Shown: positions 1 to 7,650, counted from the first letter of the stretch. The stretch: 32,697 bases of DNA from Oscillospiraceae bacterium (GCA_017521825.1 JAFXBK010000062.1:1-32697), one strand, 5' to 3'. A program made the numbers and translations. Notes: generated by a model not told the origin, from the letters alone.

Positions 1-2
1 AG

Positions 3-133
3 ACCCTTTCAAGGGTAAAGCTAAATAATCAGTCCACTACGGCTTGAGCAAGAATTAAAAAAGCCAGCGTCGTTAAGGCGCTGGCAGCATTAAGCCCTTA
101 CAGGGCGTTCCAAGCCACCCCTTTTAGGGGTGG
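3..133. repeat. Cluster of four short hairpins at the left edge
   Basis: Four perfect short inverted repeats follow each other: 3-8/11-16, 63-69/79-85, 94-98/102-106 and 115-122/126-133. The last (CCACCCCT, three-base loop) touches the stop codon of the amidase gene. Only the 63-85 hairpin has a T tract, on the minus strand, so the others are not ordinary terminators. Strings of hairpins like this occur at ends of IS200/IS605-type elements and in REP-like repeats. That link is inference, because no transposase lies inside the window. Confidence 0.5.
51..85 (-). terminator. Rho-independent terminator of the amidase gene
   Basis: Read on the minus strand, a 7-bp GC-rich stem (GCCAGCG/CGCTGGC, nine-base loop) is followed directly by TTTTTTAATT. 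It lies about 50 bases after the stop codon of the minus-strand amidase gene. Confidence 0.75.
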
Positions 134-649
134 TCATGACTCTTCCTCAACCCTGTAACCGTCTATATGTACAAACCTTACGGATTTTATCGCATAGCTC
201 GAAAGAGGTCTGCAGGCGCAATCATAGGAATGTGCCGCGATTTTTACCGAATCAAAAGTCGGGCGGTCGCCGTCAACGGCGGTTATAACCGGGGTGTGCT
301 GCCAGTCTTCCGCGTCAATAATAAGTTGGGCAACGTCGCCCGGCGCAATTTCGTCGATTGAAACCTGGTGACCGAAAGGTCCGATTCCTTTGTTGTTAAC
401 AAGAAAATTAAAAAGGAATTTAACGCCGGTCCAGGCGGGTGCTCTGTCGTTAAGGCCTCGGTAATACCAGCCGAAATCCGGAGTAAAATTCATCGGTGCG
501 CCGCCGGCAAGAATACATTGGCTTGCGAAGGAGGTGCAATCGCCGCCGATGGCGCTGAAATCATAAAATTCCGGGTTGCGGAAATATGCCCAGCGGTTTG
601 CATATTCCACAGCCGCGGCGCGGTTATATTCTTTTTCAATAAGAGCCAT
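134..649 (-). CDS. Amidase-domain protein (Amidase_6 type, putative cysteine hydrolase)
   Basis: The 171-aa protein matches the putative amidase domain (Pfam Amidase_6) almost from end to end. It starts with the YNR..AV.YA..WA..RNP block (residues 8-26), then GGDCTSFASQC (35-45) with the presumed nucleophile Cys38, a WTGV block (73-76), a GD pair at 104-105, W..H at 116-118 with the likely catalytic His118, and AAHS at 138-141. Family members are thought to hydrolyse amide bonds, often in the cell wall, but the substrate is unknown. There is no signal peptide or membrane helix, so it may act inside the cell or be released by lysis. The start is set by GGAGGA five bases upstream. It is monocistronic and transcribed away from zapA. 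Confidence 0.8.
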   Translation of the reverse strand: MALIEKEYNRAAAVEYANRWAYFRNPEFYDFSAIGGDCTSFASQCILAGGAPMNFTPDFGWYYRGLNDRAPAWTGVKFLFNFLVNNKGIGPFGHQVSIDEIAPGDVAQLIIDAEDWQHTPVITAVDGDRPTFDSVKIAAHSYDCACRPLSSYAIKSVRFVHIDGYRVEEES

Positions 650-745
650 TTTTCCTCCAAAAAAGTTTTTTTATATTCTATGAAAAATTAACAAAGGAGT
701 TTCCGAAAAAGAATAAAAATTCTTAAAAACCGGTGCTCAAAAGCG

Positions 746-775
746 TTGCAACTCCGGCGCCTTGCGTGCTATAAT
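746..775 (+). promoter_or_regulatory. Promoter of zapA-dut
   Basis: A -35 box TTGCAA (746-751) and a perfect -10 box TATAAT (770-775) are 18 bp apart, consistent with the housekeeping sigma factor. A 13-bp perfect palindrome at 782-794 lies at the expected transcription start. Confidence 0.7.
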
Positions 776-781
776 ATATAT

Positions 782-794
782 GTCATATTATGAC
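782..794. promoter_or_regulatory. Palindrome at the zapA transcription start (possible operator)
   Basis: GTCATA-T-TATGAC is a perfect 6+1+6 palindrome starting about seven bases after the -10 box. It could bind a repressor or form a small hairpin at the 5' end of the mRNA. No known regulator can be assigned from the sequence. Confidence 0.4.
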
Positions 795-814
795 GAATGG
801 GAGGAAATTTTGGT

Positions 815-1159
815 ATGGTAAATAAAATTAAAATAGAAGTAGCAGGAGCAAGTTACACCATCGCAACAAGCGAGCAGGAAGGCTATGTCCGTGACCTTGC
901 AAAAGAAATGAGCGATGATATCGATTCCCTTATGGTAAGAAACCCCAGCCTTTCCATGAACGATGCCCTTGTTCTTTGCTCCATCGCATATCTCAGCGAA
1001 TATAAAAAGGAAGCGGCGAACTGTGACCACATCCGTTCCCAGCTTAAAGAATATCTTGGCGATACCGCAAGAGCAAGAATGGAAGCGGACGAAGCCAACC
1101 GCCGCGCAGACAGACTTGCAAGAGAAGTTGAGGAGCTTAAAAAACGTTATGGCGTTTGA
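815..1159 (+). CDS. zapA: Cell division protein ZapA
   Basis: This is a 114-aa ZapA-family protein, which in other bacteria binds FtsZ and promotes bundling of filaments in the Z ring. It begins MVNKIKIEVAG, has the short beta-rich N-terminal head with a YTI..SEQE-like segment, the DIDSLM block, and then a long charged helix ending in a coiled coil (about residues 65-114). The ATG at 815 is chosen because GGGAGG sits about ten bases upstream. An in-frame ATG at 797 would lie upstream of that ribosome binding site. The gene overlaps the start of dut by 11 bases, so the two are probably translated together from the promoter at 746-775. Confidence 0.85.
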   Translation: MVNKIKIEVAGASYTIATSEQEGYVRDLAKEMSDDIDSLMVRNPSLSMNDALVLCSIAYLSEYKKEAANCDHIRSQLKEYLGDTARARMEADEANRRADRLAREVEELKKRYGV

Positions 1160-1589
1160 GGTAAAGGTTAAAAAAGTCCGCGAAAACGCGGTTGTTCCAA
1201 AAATCGCAACTTCCGGTTCCGCTGCGGCGGATCTTTATGCATGCATAGAAGAACCGCTTACCGTTCCCGCAATGGGAAACGCTGTTGTTCCGGTTGGAAT
1301 TGCAATCGCCGTTCCGGAAGGTTACGGAGCGTTTATCTTTGCAAGAAGCGGCCTTGGAATAAAACACGGAATTGCTCCGCGAAACTGCGTCGGAGTAATT
1401 GATTCCGATTACCGGGGCGAAATCTGCGTTGGACTTATGAATAATTCCGACGAAGATTATGTTGTTCAGCCAAAAGACAGAATCGCCCAGATGGCGATCA
1501 TGCCGGTAATGCCGGCGGAATACGTTCTTTGCGAAGAACTTTCGGATACCGAAAGAGGCGAAGGCGGTTTCGGTTCAACAGGTAAATAA
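1149..1589 (+). CDS. dut: dUTP diphosphatase (trimeric dUTPase)
   Basis: The 146-aa protein hydrolyses dUTP to dUMP and pyrophosphate, which keeps uracil out of DNA and supplies dUMP for thymidylate synthesis. All five motifs of the trimeric family are present in order: AADLYA (26-31), ARSGLG (65-70), GVIDSDYRGEI (82-92, catalytic Asp85), RIAQMAI (111-117) and RGEGGFGSTG (136-145). The ATG at 1149 is preceded by AGGAG (1131-1135), a little farther away than usual. The open frame extends far upstream inside zapA, but only the part from 1149 is dUTPase-like. The 11-base overlap with zapA suggests translational coupling. Confidence 0.93.
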   Translation: MAFEVKVKKVRENAVVPKIATSGSAAADLYACIEEPLTVPAMGNAVVPVGIAIAVPEGYGAFIFARSGLGIKHGIAPRNCVGVIDSDYRGEICVGLMNNSDEDYVVQPKDRIAQMAIMPVMPAEYVLCEELSDTERGEGGFGSTGK

Positions 1590-1595
1590 AAAAAG

Positions 1596-1625
1596 AAAAA
1601 GCCGGCTGAAAGCCGGCTTTTTTGT
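1596..1625. terminator. Bidirectional terminator between dut and maf
   Basis: A stem AAAAAGCCGGCT / AGCCGGCTTTTT with a three-base loop (GAA) sits between two convergent genes. It has an A tract on one side and a T tract on the other, so it can serve dut (+) and maf (-). Confidence 0.85.
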
Positions 1626-1637
1626 TTTCTTTTTTTA

Positions 1638-2186
1638 TTAAACAAGGCCAAGGAATCTTGCGGTTTCCGCAACCGGAAGACCCATTACGTTGAAGTAATC
1701 CCCGACGATTCCTTTAACGAGCACGGAGCCTTTTCCCTGGATTCCGTAAGCACCGGCTTTGTCCATGGGTTCGCCGGTGGCAATATATTTTTCGATGGTT
1801 TCATCGGAAAGTTCGTAAAATTCAACTTCGGTTTTCTGAACGAAGGAACGGACTTTGCCTTTTTCGGCGACAGCAACACCGGTGTAAACAAAGTGTTTTT
1901 TGCCGGAAAGTGCCTTGAGCATGGCGTGAGCATGGGGTTTATCCTTCGGCTTGCCGAAGATTTCGCCGCCGAGCACCACAACAGTATCGGAACCGATTAC
2001 AGTATCCTCCGGTCGGAGTTTTGCAACCGCAAGAGCTTTTTGTTCCGCAAGAATTGCCGGAACTTTTTCCGCCGGGGTTCCTTCCAGAACAAATTCGTCA
2101 CATCCGGAAACAAGCACTTCGAATTCATCTGTAATAAGGCCTAAAAGTTCCCGCCTTCTTGGGGAACCGGAAGCTAAAATCAACAT
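1638..2186 (-). CDS. maf: Maf family nucleotide pyrophosphatase
   Basis: The 182-aa protein belongs to the Maf/YhdE/YceF family, which cleaves non-canonical or excess nucleoside triphosphates (dTTP, UTP and modified bases) and is linked to septum control in Bacillus. Visible signatures are LILASGSPRR (2-11) with the conserved SPRR, the GSDTVV segment (65-70, acidic residue D67; many relatives have GADTVV), GKPKD (78-82) and the late GAYGIQGKG segment. GAGG precedes the ATG at a good distance. It is the last gene of a minus-strand operon with the aminotransferase (21-bp gap) and the histidine phosphatase, and ends at the shared terminator at 1596-1625. Confidence 0.9.
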   Translation of the reverse strand: MLILASGSPRRRELLGLITDEFEVLVSGCDEFVLEGTPAEKVPAILAEQKALAVAKLRPEDTVIGSDTVVVLGGEIFGKPKDKPHAHAMLKALSGKKHFVYTGVAVAEKGKVRSFVQKTEVEFYELSDETIEKYIATGEPMDKAGAYGIQGKGSVLVKGIVGDYFNVMGLPVAETARFLGLV

Positions 2187-2207
2187 ATAAAAACCTCACT
2201 TTTTGGC

Positions 2208-3494
2208 TTATCCAAGCAGTTTTTCAATTGCCGCAAGTTTTGCGGAAAGGCAGAAAATTTCCATCGCGACGGGAAGTTCGGAAACAGGAGCAAAAGTCGG
2301 AGCAATCCGAAGAATGCTGTCTTTCGGGTCTTTGCCGTAAGGATAAACTGCGCCGGCACCGGTAAGAACAAGTCCCGCTTCCTTACAAAGAGCAACGGTG
2401 CGCTTCGCGGTGCCTTCCATAAGTTCCGCGGAAACAAAATATCCGCCTTTTGGGGTGTTCCAATTTGCAATTCCTGTTTCGGAAAGTTCTTCTTTGAGCA
2501 CGCTGAGCACCGTCTGAAATTTCGGGCGGGTGATATCCGCCTGTTTTCTCATATGGCTGAGCACGCCTTCGAGATTCTTGAAGAAAAGGACGTGGCGCAT
2601 CTGGTTTATCTTATCCGGGCCGATGTTCTGGAAGGAAAGGGTGCGCTTAAAATCGGCGGTGTTGCGGTCGGAAGAAGCAACCGCCGCAAGGCCTGCGGTT
2701 GGGAAGGTTACCTTGCTGGTGGAACCGAGCATATAGACCATATCCTCTTTTCCGTTTTCTTTCGCAAGGTTAAGAAGAGAGGGGATTTCGTCCGTTTCAC
2801 CGTCAAAATCAAGGTGATGAACAACGTAAGCGTTGTCCCAGAAAATTCGGAAATCGCTTGCGGCAGGGGAAAGTTTTGCAAAACGCTCCACAACCTCAGC
2901 GGAATAGGTAATTCCCTGGGGGTTGGAATATTTCGGAACGCAGATGATTCCTTTTACATTTTCGTCTTTTATAAGTTCCTCAACCATATCCATATCCGGG
3001 CCGTCGGAATTCATCGGAACGGTGATAAGTTCAAAACCAAAAAGTTCGCCAACGGCAAAATGGCGGTCGTAACCGGGTGCAGGACAAAGGAGCTTGCGCT
3101 CCTTACATTCACACCATGGAGCATTTCCGCCGGGAATTCCGTGGCACATTGCGTGGGCGATAAGGTCATAAAAAAGGTTAAGCGAGCTGTTTCCGGTTAC
3201 GATTACGTTTTCCATGGGCGCATCAAGAATTTCCGCAAAAAGGCGGCGGCATTCCTGAATTCCGTCAATAACACCGTAATTTCGGATATCAAAACCGTTT
3301 TCGCATTTAAAATTTTCCGTTTCGCTGTTAATAAGATCGAGCATCGGAAGGGAAAGGGCAAGCTGTTCCGGGGAAGGTTTTCCGCGGGAAATATCAAGCT
3401 TTAAGCCAAGAGCTTTTTTCTCGGAATATCTTTTTTCGGTTGCTTCTTTTTCAAAAAGAAGCTCTTCGCGGGTCATTTCGGAATATTTTTTCAT
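2208..3494 (-). CDS. PLP-dependent aminotransferase (Aminotran_MocR type, aspartate aminotransferase-like)
   Basis: This 428-aa protein is a fold-type I aminotransferase of the group Pfam calls Aminotran_MocR, despite lacking a MocR DNA-binding domain. Members have been described as aspartate aminotransferases. Signatures are the diagnostic SRGKPSPEQL (36-45), the NPQG turn (191-194), WDNAY with Asp220 and Tyr223 for the cofactor, the Schiff-base lysine K261 in GSTSK, and the late LRIAPTF block whose Arg would bind the substrate carboxylate. Length fits the family. GAGGTG is six bases upstream of the ATG. It sits 11 bases after the histidine phosphatase gene, so one transcript is likely. The exact amino donor cannot be read from sequence. 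Confidence 0.85.
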   Translation of the reverse strand: MKKYSEMTREELLFEKEATEKRYSEKKALGLKLDISRGKPSPEQLALSLPMLDLINSETENFKCENGFDIRNYGVIDGIQECRRLFAEILDAPMENVIVTGNSSLNLFYDLIAHAMCHGIPGGNAPWCECKERKLLCPAPGYDRHFAVGELFGFELITVPMNSDGPDMDMVEELIKDENVKGIICVPKYSNPQGITYSAEVVERFAKLSPAASDFRIFWDNAYVVHHLDFDGETDEIPSLLNLAKENGKEDMVYMLGSTSKVTFPTAGLAAVASSDRNTADFKRTLSFQNIGPDKINQMRHVLFFKNLEGVLSHMRKQADITRPKFQTVLSVLKEELSETGIANWNTPKGGYFVSAELMEGTAKRTVALCKEAGLVLTGAGAVYPYGKDPKDSILRIAPTFAPVSELPVAMEIFCLSAKLAAIEKLLG

Positions 3495-3505
3495 GCTGTC
3501 ACCTC

Positions 3506-4111
3506 TTATTTCATATATGATGTATCGCTCATCTTTTTGATAAAACGTTTTCCTTCAGAATTTTCAAAAAGGAAGGAAACGCCGCCGGAAACTCCGAAAA
3601 GTTCGGATTTTTCGAGAGATTCCACCGGAAAACCAAGCCACATTGCGTTAAAAACGCTTAAAAGGTCGCCGTGGGAAATAATAATTATATATTCTTCTCC
3701 GTTCGACATTATTTCGTCAAAAAACGGTTTCAGCCTGTTCCATTCGTCCCGGCGGCTTTCAGCGGAAGGAAAAAGCCGGTCGTCAACGGTGCGTTCCGGT
3801 TTTTCCATGTGCTCCCGAAGCCAGCGGACGGATTTTCCAACCGCTTCTCCAAGGTTCCGTTCCCGAAGTTCGGTTTTGAAAAGCGGTTCAATGTCCAGAT
3901 GTTTTCCGACAATTTCGGCGGTTTGCTTCGCTCTTAAAAGGTCGGAAGAATAAATAACGTATTTTTCATAAAGTTCGGCGGAAAGGTTTTTGCCGATGTT
4001 TTCCGCCTGCTCAAAGCCTTTTTCAGAAAGGGACCAATCCGTCCATGAACCGACCATTCCGTTGGTGTGGTGAACGGACTCTGTATGCTGAATTGTGATT
4101 ATGGTTTTCAT
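3506..4111 (-). CDS. Histidine phosphatase family protein (variant QHT motif)
   Basis: This 201-aa protein has the phosphoglycerate mutase/acid phosphatase fold. Catalytic His9 lies in IQHTES, the second histidine in ISHGD, and a conserved SSDLLRAKQTAE block carries the phosphate-binding Arg. The usual RH[GT] signature is changed: Gln replaces the Arg before the nucleophile. The conserved-looking VHHTNGMVGSW stretch after it suggests a clade feature rather than decay. The ATG at 4111 is supported by GGAGGT 4-5 bases upstream. The frame stays open upstream, but that extension runs into an intergenic palindromic repeat and is not protein-like. It is the first gene of an operon with the aminotransferase and maf. 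The substrate is unknown. Confidence 0.8.
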   Translation of the reverse strand: MKTIITIQHTESVHHTNGMVGSWTDWSLSEKGFEQAENIGKNLSAELYEKYVIYSSDLLRAKQTAEIVGKHLDIEPLFKTELRERNLGEAVGKSVRWLREHMEKPERTVDDRLFPSAESRRDEWNRLKPFFDEIMSNGEEYIIIISHGDLLSVFNAMWLGFPVESLEKSELFGVSGGVSFLFENSEGKRFIKKMSDTSYMK

Positions 4112-4149
4112 AGTTACCTCCGATGGTACTGCCGGAAGCGGAGAAAGGA

Positions 4150-4202
4150 ATCCCTCCACCGTGCCTACGGCAACGGTCCCCCTCCCTTTAGACAAGGGAG
4201 GC
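4150..4202 (+). repeat. Palindromic intergenic repeat, right-arm type (copy 1)
   Basis: The stretch begins ATCCCTCCACCGTGCC and contains an imperfect hairpin around GCC-TAC-GGC, then a perfect CCTCCCTT / AAGGGAGG hairpin. A near-identical copy is at 30992-31043, and the right half of the larger element at 19291-19434 has the same plan. It lies where a promoter for the histidine phosphatase operon would be expected. Confidence 0.75.
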
Positions 4203-4210
4203 AATTATGC

Positions 4211-4241
4211 AAAAAGCCGGAAGGAATTTCCTTCCGGCTTT
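4211..4241 (-). terminator. Terminator of asnS
   Basis: A perfect stem of about 12-14 bp (AAAGCCGGAAGG and its complement) lies just after the asnS stop codon and is followed on the minus strand by TTTTT. Confidence 0.85.
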
Positions 4242-4251
4242 GGTTTTATTA

Positions 4252-5646
4252 TTAGAATTCTGCGGAACCGGTGGTTCTCGGGAAGGGGAGAACGTCGCGG
4301 ATATTCTGGATTCCGGTAAGGTACATAATGATACGTTCAAAACCAAGACCGTAGCCAGCGTGTTTGCATCCGCCGTAGCGGCGAAGGTCAAGATACCAGC
4401 TGTAATCTTCTTCTTTAAGACCAAGTTCGTTGATGCGGTCGATAAGAACGTCAAGGCGTTCTTCTCTCTGGCTTCCGCCAACAATTTCGCCAACACCGGG
4501 AACAAGAAGGTCTGCGGCGGCAACGGTTTTTCCGTCGTCGTTCTGGCGCATATAGAACGCTTTGATTTCCTTCGGATAGTTGGTTACAAAGATAGGAGCT
4601 TTGTAAACTTCCTCGGTAAGATAACGTTCGTGCTCGGTCTGAAGGTCGCAGCCCCAATATACGGGATATTCAAAGCGGTCTTTAACTTCGGTAAGGATTT
4701 CGATTGCTTTGGTGTAATCAAGGCGAACAAATTCCTGGGTGCAGATGGTTTCAAGACGTTCGATAAGGCCTTTGTCATAAAAATCATTGAAGAATTTCAT
4801 TTCTCTGGGGCAGTTATCAAGAACATAGCGGAAGATATATTTGATCATATCTTCGGAAAGCTGCATTTCGTCCTCAAGATCCGCAAAAGCAATTTCCGGC
4901 TCGATCATCCAGAACTCGGCGGCGTGGCGCTGGGTATAGGATTTTTCTGCGCGGAAGGTGGGTCCGAAGGTGTAGATGTTGCTGAAGGCCATTGCCATTG
5001 CTTCGCCTTCAAGCTGGCCGGAAACGGTAAGGCCGGTTGCTTTTCCGAAGAAATCCTGGCTGAAATCAACGGTTCCGTCTTCGTTTCTGGGCGGGTTGGA
5101 AGGATCAAGAGTGGTTACGCGGAACATTTCGCCGGCGCCTTCGCAGTCGGAACCGGTGATGAGAGGAGTATGAACGTAAACAAATCCTCTGCTCTGGAAG
5201 AACTGATGGATTGCAAAAGCAGCTGCGCTTCTTACGCGGAAAGCGGCGGAGAAGGTGTTGGTTCTGGGGCGGAGATGCGCGATGGTGCGGAGATATTCAA
5301 GGCTGTGGCGCTTTTTCTGAAGCGGATAATCCGGAGTGGATTCGCCTTCGATAATAACTTCGGTTGCGTGCATTTCAAAAGGCTGTTTTGCGTCCGGGGT
5401 AAGAATGATGTTGCCGATTACGGAAACGGCGGAGCCAACGTTGAGCTTATTGATCTCCTTGAAATTATTAACTTTATCTTCCTCATAAACAACCTGGATA
5501 TTAGTAAAGCAGGTTCCGTCGTTAAGTTCGATAAAGCCTATGGATTTGGAGTTGCGGGAAGTGCGAAGCCAGCCGCAGATTTTTATCGGCTCTTCGGCAA
5601 AAGCTTCCGGAGAGGCAAAAACAAGCCTCAGCTCCGTTCTTTTCAT
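4252..5646 (-). CDS. asnS: Asparaginyl-tRNA synthetase
   Basis: The 464-aa class IIb aminoacyl-tRNA synthetase charges tRNA-Asn with asparagine. An N-terminal OB-fold anticodon-binding domain ([20 protein letters not shown] at about 23-42) is followed by the catalytic core with motif 2 ([10 protein letters not shown]), a WMIEPE block typical of AsnRS, and motif 3 ([13 protein letters not shown]) close to the C-terminus. Length matches bacterial AsnRS. The ATG at 5646 has GAGGTG six bases upstream. A GTG three codons earlier overlaps that site and is less likely. The 5' leader is only about 30 nt, so there is no T-box. A promoter at 5684-5712 and a terminator at 4211-4241 make it a single-gene transcript. 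Confidence 0.95.
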   Translation of the reverse strand: MKRTELRLVFASPEAFAEEPIKICGWLRTSRNSKSIGFIELNDGTCFTNIQVVYEEDKVNNFKEINKLNVGSAVSVIGNIILTPDAKQPFEMHATEVIIEGESTPDYPLQKKRHSLEYLRTIAHLRPRTNTFSAAFRVRSAAAFAIHQFFQSRGFVYVHTPLITGSDCEGAGEMFRVTTLDPSNPPRNEDGTVDFSQDFFGKATGLTVSGQLEGEAMAMAFSNIYTFGPTFRAEKSYTQRHAAEFWMIEPEIAFADLEDEMQLSEDMIKYIFRYVLDNCPREMKFFNDFYDKGLIERLETICTQEFVRLDYTKAIEILTEVKDRFEYPVYWGCDLQTEHERYLTEEVYKAPIFVTNYPKEIKAFYMRQNDDGKTVAAADLLVPGVGEIVGGSQREERLDVLIDRINELGLKEEDYSWYLDLRRYGGCKHAGYGLGFERIIMYLTGIQNIRDVLPFPRTTGSAEF

Positions 5647-5683
5647 GGTGATCACCTCATGTTAATTAATAATATTACACTTT

Positions 5684-5712
5684 AATATAACATATTACCC
5701 CGGGTTTTGCAA
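5684..5712 (-). promoter_or_regulatory. Promoter of asnS
   Basis: On the minus strand, TTGCAA (5707-5712) and TATATT (5684-5689) are separated by 17 bp, and a TG sits one base before the -10 box (extended -10). It is divergent from the padR promoter about 45 bp away. Confidence 0.7.
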
Positions 5713-5757
5713 GTTTTTACCGAAAAATATGCAGGATTAAAAATTATAAAAAGAATA

Positions 5758-5786
5758 TTGACAAAAACGGTTACTTGTATTACAAT
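5758..5786 (+). promoter_or_regulatory. Strong promoter of the padR operon
   Basis: A consensus -35 TTGACA (5758-5763) and TACAAT (5781-5786) are exactly 17 bp apart. The spacer, the -10 box and the start point all lie inside the large dyad at 5768-5816, so occupation of the dyad should block RNA polymerase. Confidence 0.8.
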
Positions 5787-5816
5787 GAACTTAGTTAATT
5801 GCAATACAAGTAACCG
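5768..5816. promoter_or_regulatory. 49-bp near-perfect dyad, probable PadR operator
   Basis: Two 23-base arms (5768-5790 and 5794-5816) are reverse complements with only two mismatches around a three-base centre (TTA). The outer 14 bases, CGGTTACTTGTATT and its complement, match perfectly. The expected transcription start (about 5793) is at the centre, so the complete hairpin is not in the RNA, which favours a DNA operator. PadR dimers bind AT-rich dyads in their own promoters, and the next gene encodes a PadR protein. Autoregulation is inferred. Confidence 0.75.
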
Positions 5817-5832
5817 GAAAGGAGGAATTTCC

Positions 5833-6168
5833 TTGATTAACAAAACCCAAATTATGAAAGGAATTCTCGAAGGATGCGTTCTTGCTGTACTGAGCAGGGA
5901 AAAGCTTTATTCCCAGGAAATTCCGAAAAAACTTTTGGAATATAAAATGTCGGATGTTTCCGACGGAACACTTTTTCCGCTTCTTTTGCGGCTTGAAAGC
6001 GACGGACTTATCGAAAGCGAAAAAGTTCCGGTTCCAAACGGCCCCGCAAGAAAATATTACAGAACAACCGAAAAAGGCCTTGAAGAACTTTTAAAATTCC
6101 GGGAAATCTGGAAATCCCTTGATTTTTCGGTGAACGAAATTTTAAACGGAGGTGAAGAAAATGGCTGA
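5833..6168 (+). CDS. PadR family transcriptional regulator
   Basis: The 111-aa protein is a PadR-like winged-helix repressor: a QIMKGILEGCVLAVLSREKLY opening helix region (residues 6-26), the recognition segment DGTLFPLLLRLESDGLI, the wing with RKYYRTTEKG, and a short C-terminal helix for dimerisation, as in the small PadR-s2 class. The TTG at 5833 is chosen because AGGAGG lies seven bases upstream and the sequence from there aligns with typical PadR N-termini. The frame is open further upstream, but through the operator and promoter. It overlaps the next gene by eight bases. In known systems small PadR proteins control membrane proteins or transporters encoded beside them, often in response to cell-envelope-active compounds. 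No ligand can be predicted here. Confidence 0.88.
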   Translation: MINKTQIMKGILEGCVLAVLSREKLYSQEIPKKLLEYKMSDVSDGTLFPLLLRLESDGLIESEKVPVPNGPARKYYRTTEKGLEELLKFREIWKSLDFSVNEILNGGEENG

Positions 6169-7627
6169 ACTTAAAGGGGAATATATTTTTGATTTTTATG
6201 ACGTAAAAGATTATATCGAAAAACACGCAAAGACCTGCCCGGAAAGAAACGAAGCCATAGAAACCCTCCATTCGATTTATCTTGAAGCGCAGGAAAACAA
6301 AACTCCGATTTCGGAAATCCACGAATGTTCCGCAAAGGAATACGCAAAGGAGATTGTTGAAGGGCTTCCGCACATGGCGCCGGAAAAAAGAAGGATAATA
6401 AGAAGAGTTATAATTGCCGTTTTTGCTCTTGTTTTTGCTGTGCTTGCATATTTTACAAGCGATTTTTATTACATGAAAAAAGGCGGATATAACTATTATA
6501 TGAAATTCCCGGAAATCTTTTACGGCGCGCCTTATGGAAAAGGGGACGAAAATTATACCGCATATTTTACAATCGGCGATGATGGCTTTCCAACCCAGGA
6601 CGCGAATCTTTCAGCGGCCGGAATGTATTTTGATAAAGCTATGGTTTCGGAAAACTATGATGAATTTTTCACCGTAATAATGCGTTCCGAAACAAAACAG
6701 GTTTCTCCGATGCAATATGGTTTTAAATATCCTGGTTTTTCTTACGGAAGCGGCGAATATTTTTGGATGCACACAAAAAGCGGAAGAATTTCCGCGGAAG
6801 TTTGCGGGCTTCCTTTTTCCGGAGAAGTTGTAAGAGTTAACGCCACCGGAAAAGATTTGTGTTATTGGATAGATTTTACCGCATCGGATGAAAACGCGGA
6901 TTATTCCGGAATTTCAAAGCGCATAAATTCCGGGGAAATTGTTACGGTTGAACTTAACGACATAAGCAACATGAGCTGGCATTATAAAGGAATTCTTCGG
7001 GTTTTAATAGAAAAACATTTTCCGTTTTTCGTAAGCTATAATTATGATCCGATAGTTGAAGGCAAAGGAACACCGGCAAAAGAAGAAATATATTATTATC
7101 TGCCCACTTCCGACGGAAAGGCAACTGCAATTGTTAAAACAGAATTTAATGAAGAACTTGGCGGACAGGAACTTATCTGGAATTCTGTCCCAAGAAAGCT
7201 TGACGAAAGCCTTGATTGGGTTGAAAGCGAAAGGCCCCATCTTGATGACGAAGGCTTGATTTGCGTTGAGATAACCGAAGTTTTTAAAGACGGAACGATA
7301 AAAACCGAAACCGTCAAAACCGAAAAGAAAACGAAGCTGGTATATTCGGAATTTGAGGAATATTCCGAAAATTTACTTTTTGAGGCTCATGTTGACGCTG
7401 AACGTGACGAAGAAGGAAAATTTATTAAAATAACCGGCCACGGCCACGGAACAACGGAATATATTTATGATGAAAACATAAACGAGGTTTACAGACTTTC
7501 AAATAAGCAGGCTGAATTTTCAATTACAGAAACCGGTGATATAATTGTCGTTATCTATTATTATCACGTTGACGAACCGGAAGAAATTTTAAGCGAAACC
7601 ATTGTTTTTAATCATAAAAAATATTGA
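6161..7627 (+). CDS. HAAS-type membrane protein with large extracytoplasmic domain (PadR partner 1)
   Basis: The 488-aa protein has three visible parts: an acidic helical N-terminal domain (1-70) resembling the HAAS/DUF1700-like domains encoded next to PadR regulators, one transmembrane helix (about 79-98), and a roughly 390-residue beta-rich, Tyr- and Glu-rich C-terminal region that should lie outside the membrane. I recognise no enzyme motif outside. The ATG at 6161 has GGAGGT seven bases upstream, and its first bases overlap the padR stop codon, so translation is probably coupled. The next gene encodes a paralogue aligned without gaps over the first 110 residues (42 of the first 70 identical). 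A role in envelope sensing or signalling with PadR is inference. Confidence 0.7.
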   Translation: MAELKGEYIFDFYDVKDYIEKHAKTCPERNEAIETLHSIYLEAQENKTPISEIHECSAKEYAKEIVEGLPHMAPEKRRIIRRVIIAVFALVFAVLAYFTSDFYYMKKGGYNYYMKFPEIFYGAPYGKGDENYTAYFTIGDDGFPTQDANLSAAGMYFDKAMVSENYDEFFTVIMRSETKQVSPMQYGFKYPGFSYGSGEYFWMHTKSGRISAEVCGLPFSGEVVRVNATGKDLCYWIDFTASDENADYSGISKRINSGEIVTVELNDISNMSWHYKGILRVLIEKHFPFFVSYNYDPIVEGKGTPAKEEIYYYLPTSDGKATAIVKTEFNEELGGQELIWNSVPRKLDESLDWVESERPHLDDEGLICVEITEVFKDGTIKTETVKTEKKTKLVYSEFEEYSENLLFEAHVDAERDEEGKFIKITGHGHGTTEYIYDENINEVYRLSNKQAEFSITETGDIIVVIYYYHVDEPEEILSETIVFNHKKY

Positions 7628-7650
7628 AAAACGAGGCGGAGGTGAACAGG

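Noticed and set aside
4112-4204. N-terminal extension of the histidine phosphatase
   Set aside because: The extra 31 codons run through a palindromic repeat; the ATG at 4111 has an ideal ribosome binding site and gives the normal catalytic N-terminus.
4207-5685. Long open frame on the plus strand opposite asnS
   Set aside because: It is exactly antisense to a full AsnRS with all class II motifs, has no protein-like domain and no ribosome binding site; it follows from codon bias.
5647-5720. Possible T-box riboswitch before asnS
   Set aside because: The leader from the predicted start point is only about 30 nt, far too short for a T-box.
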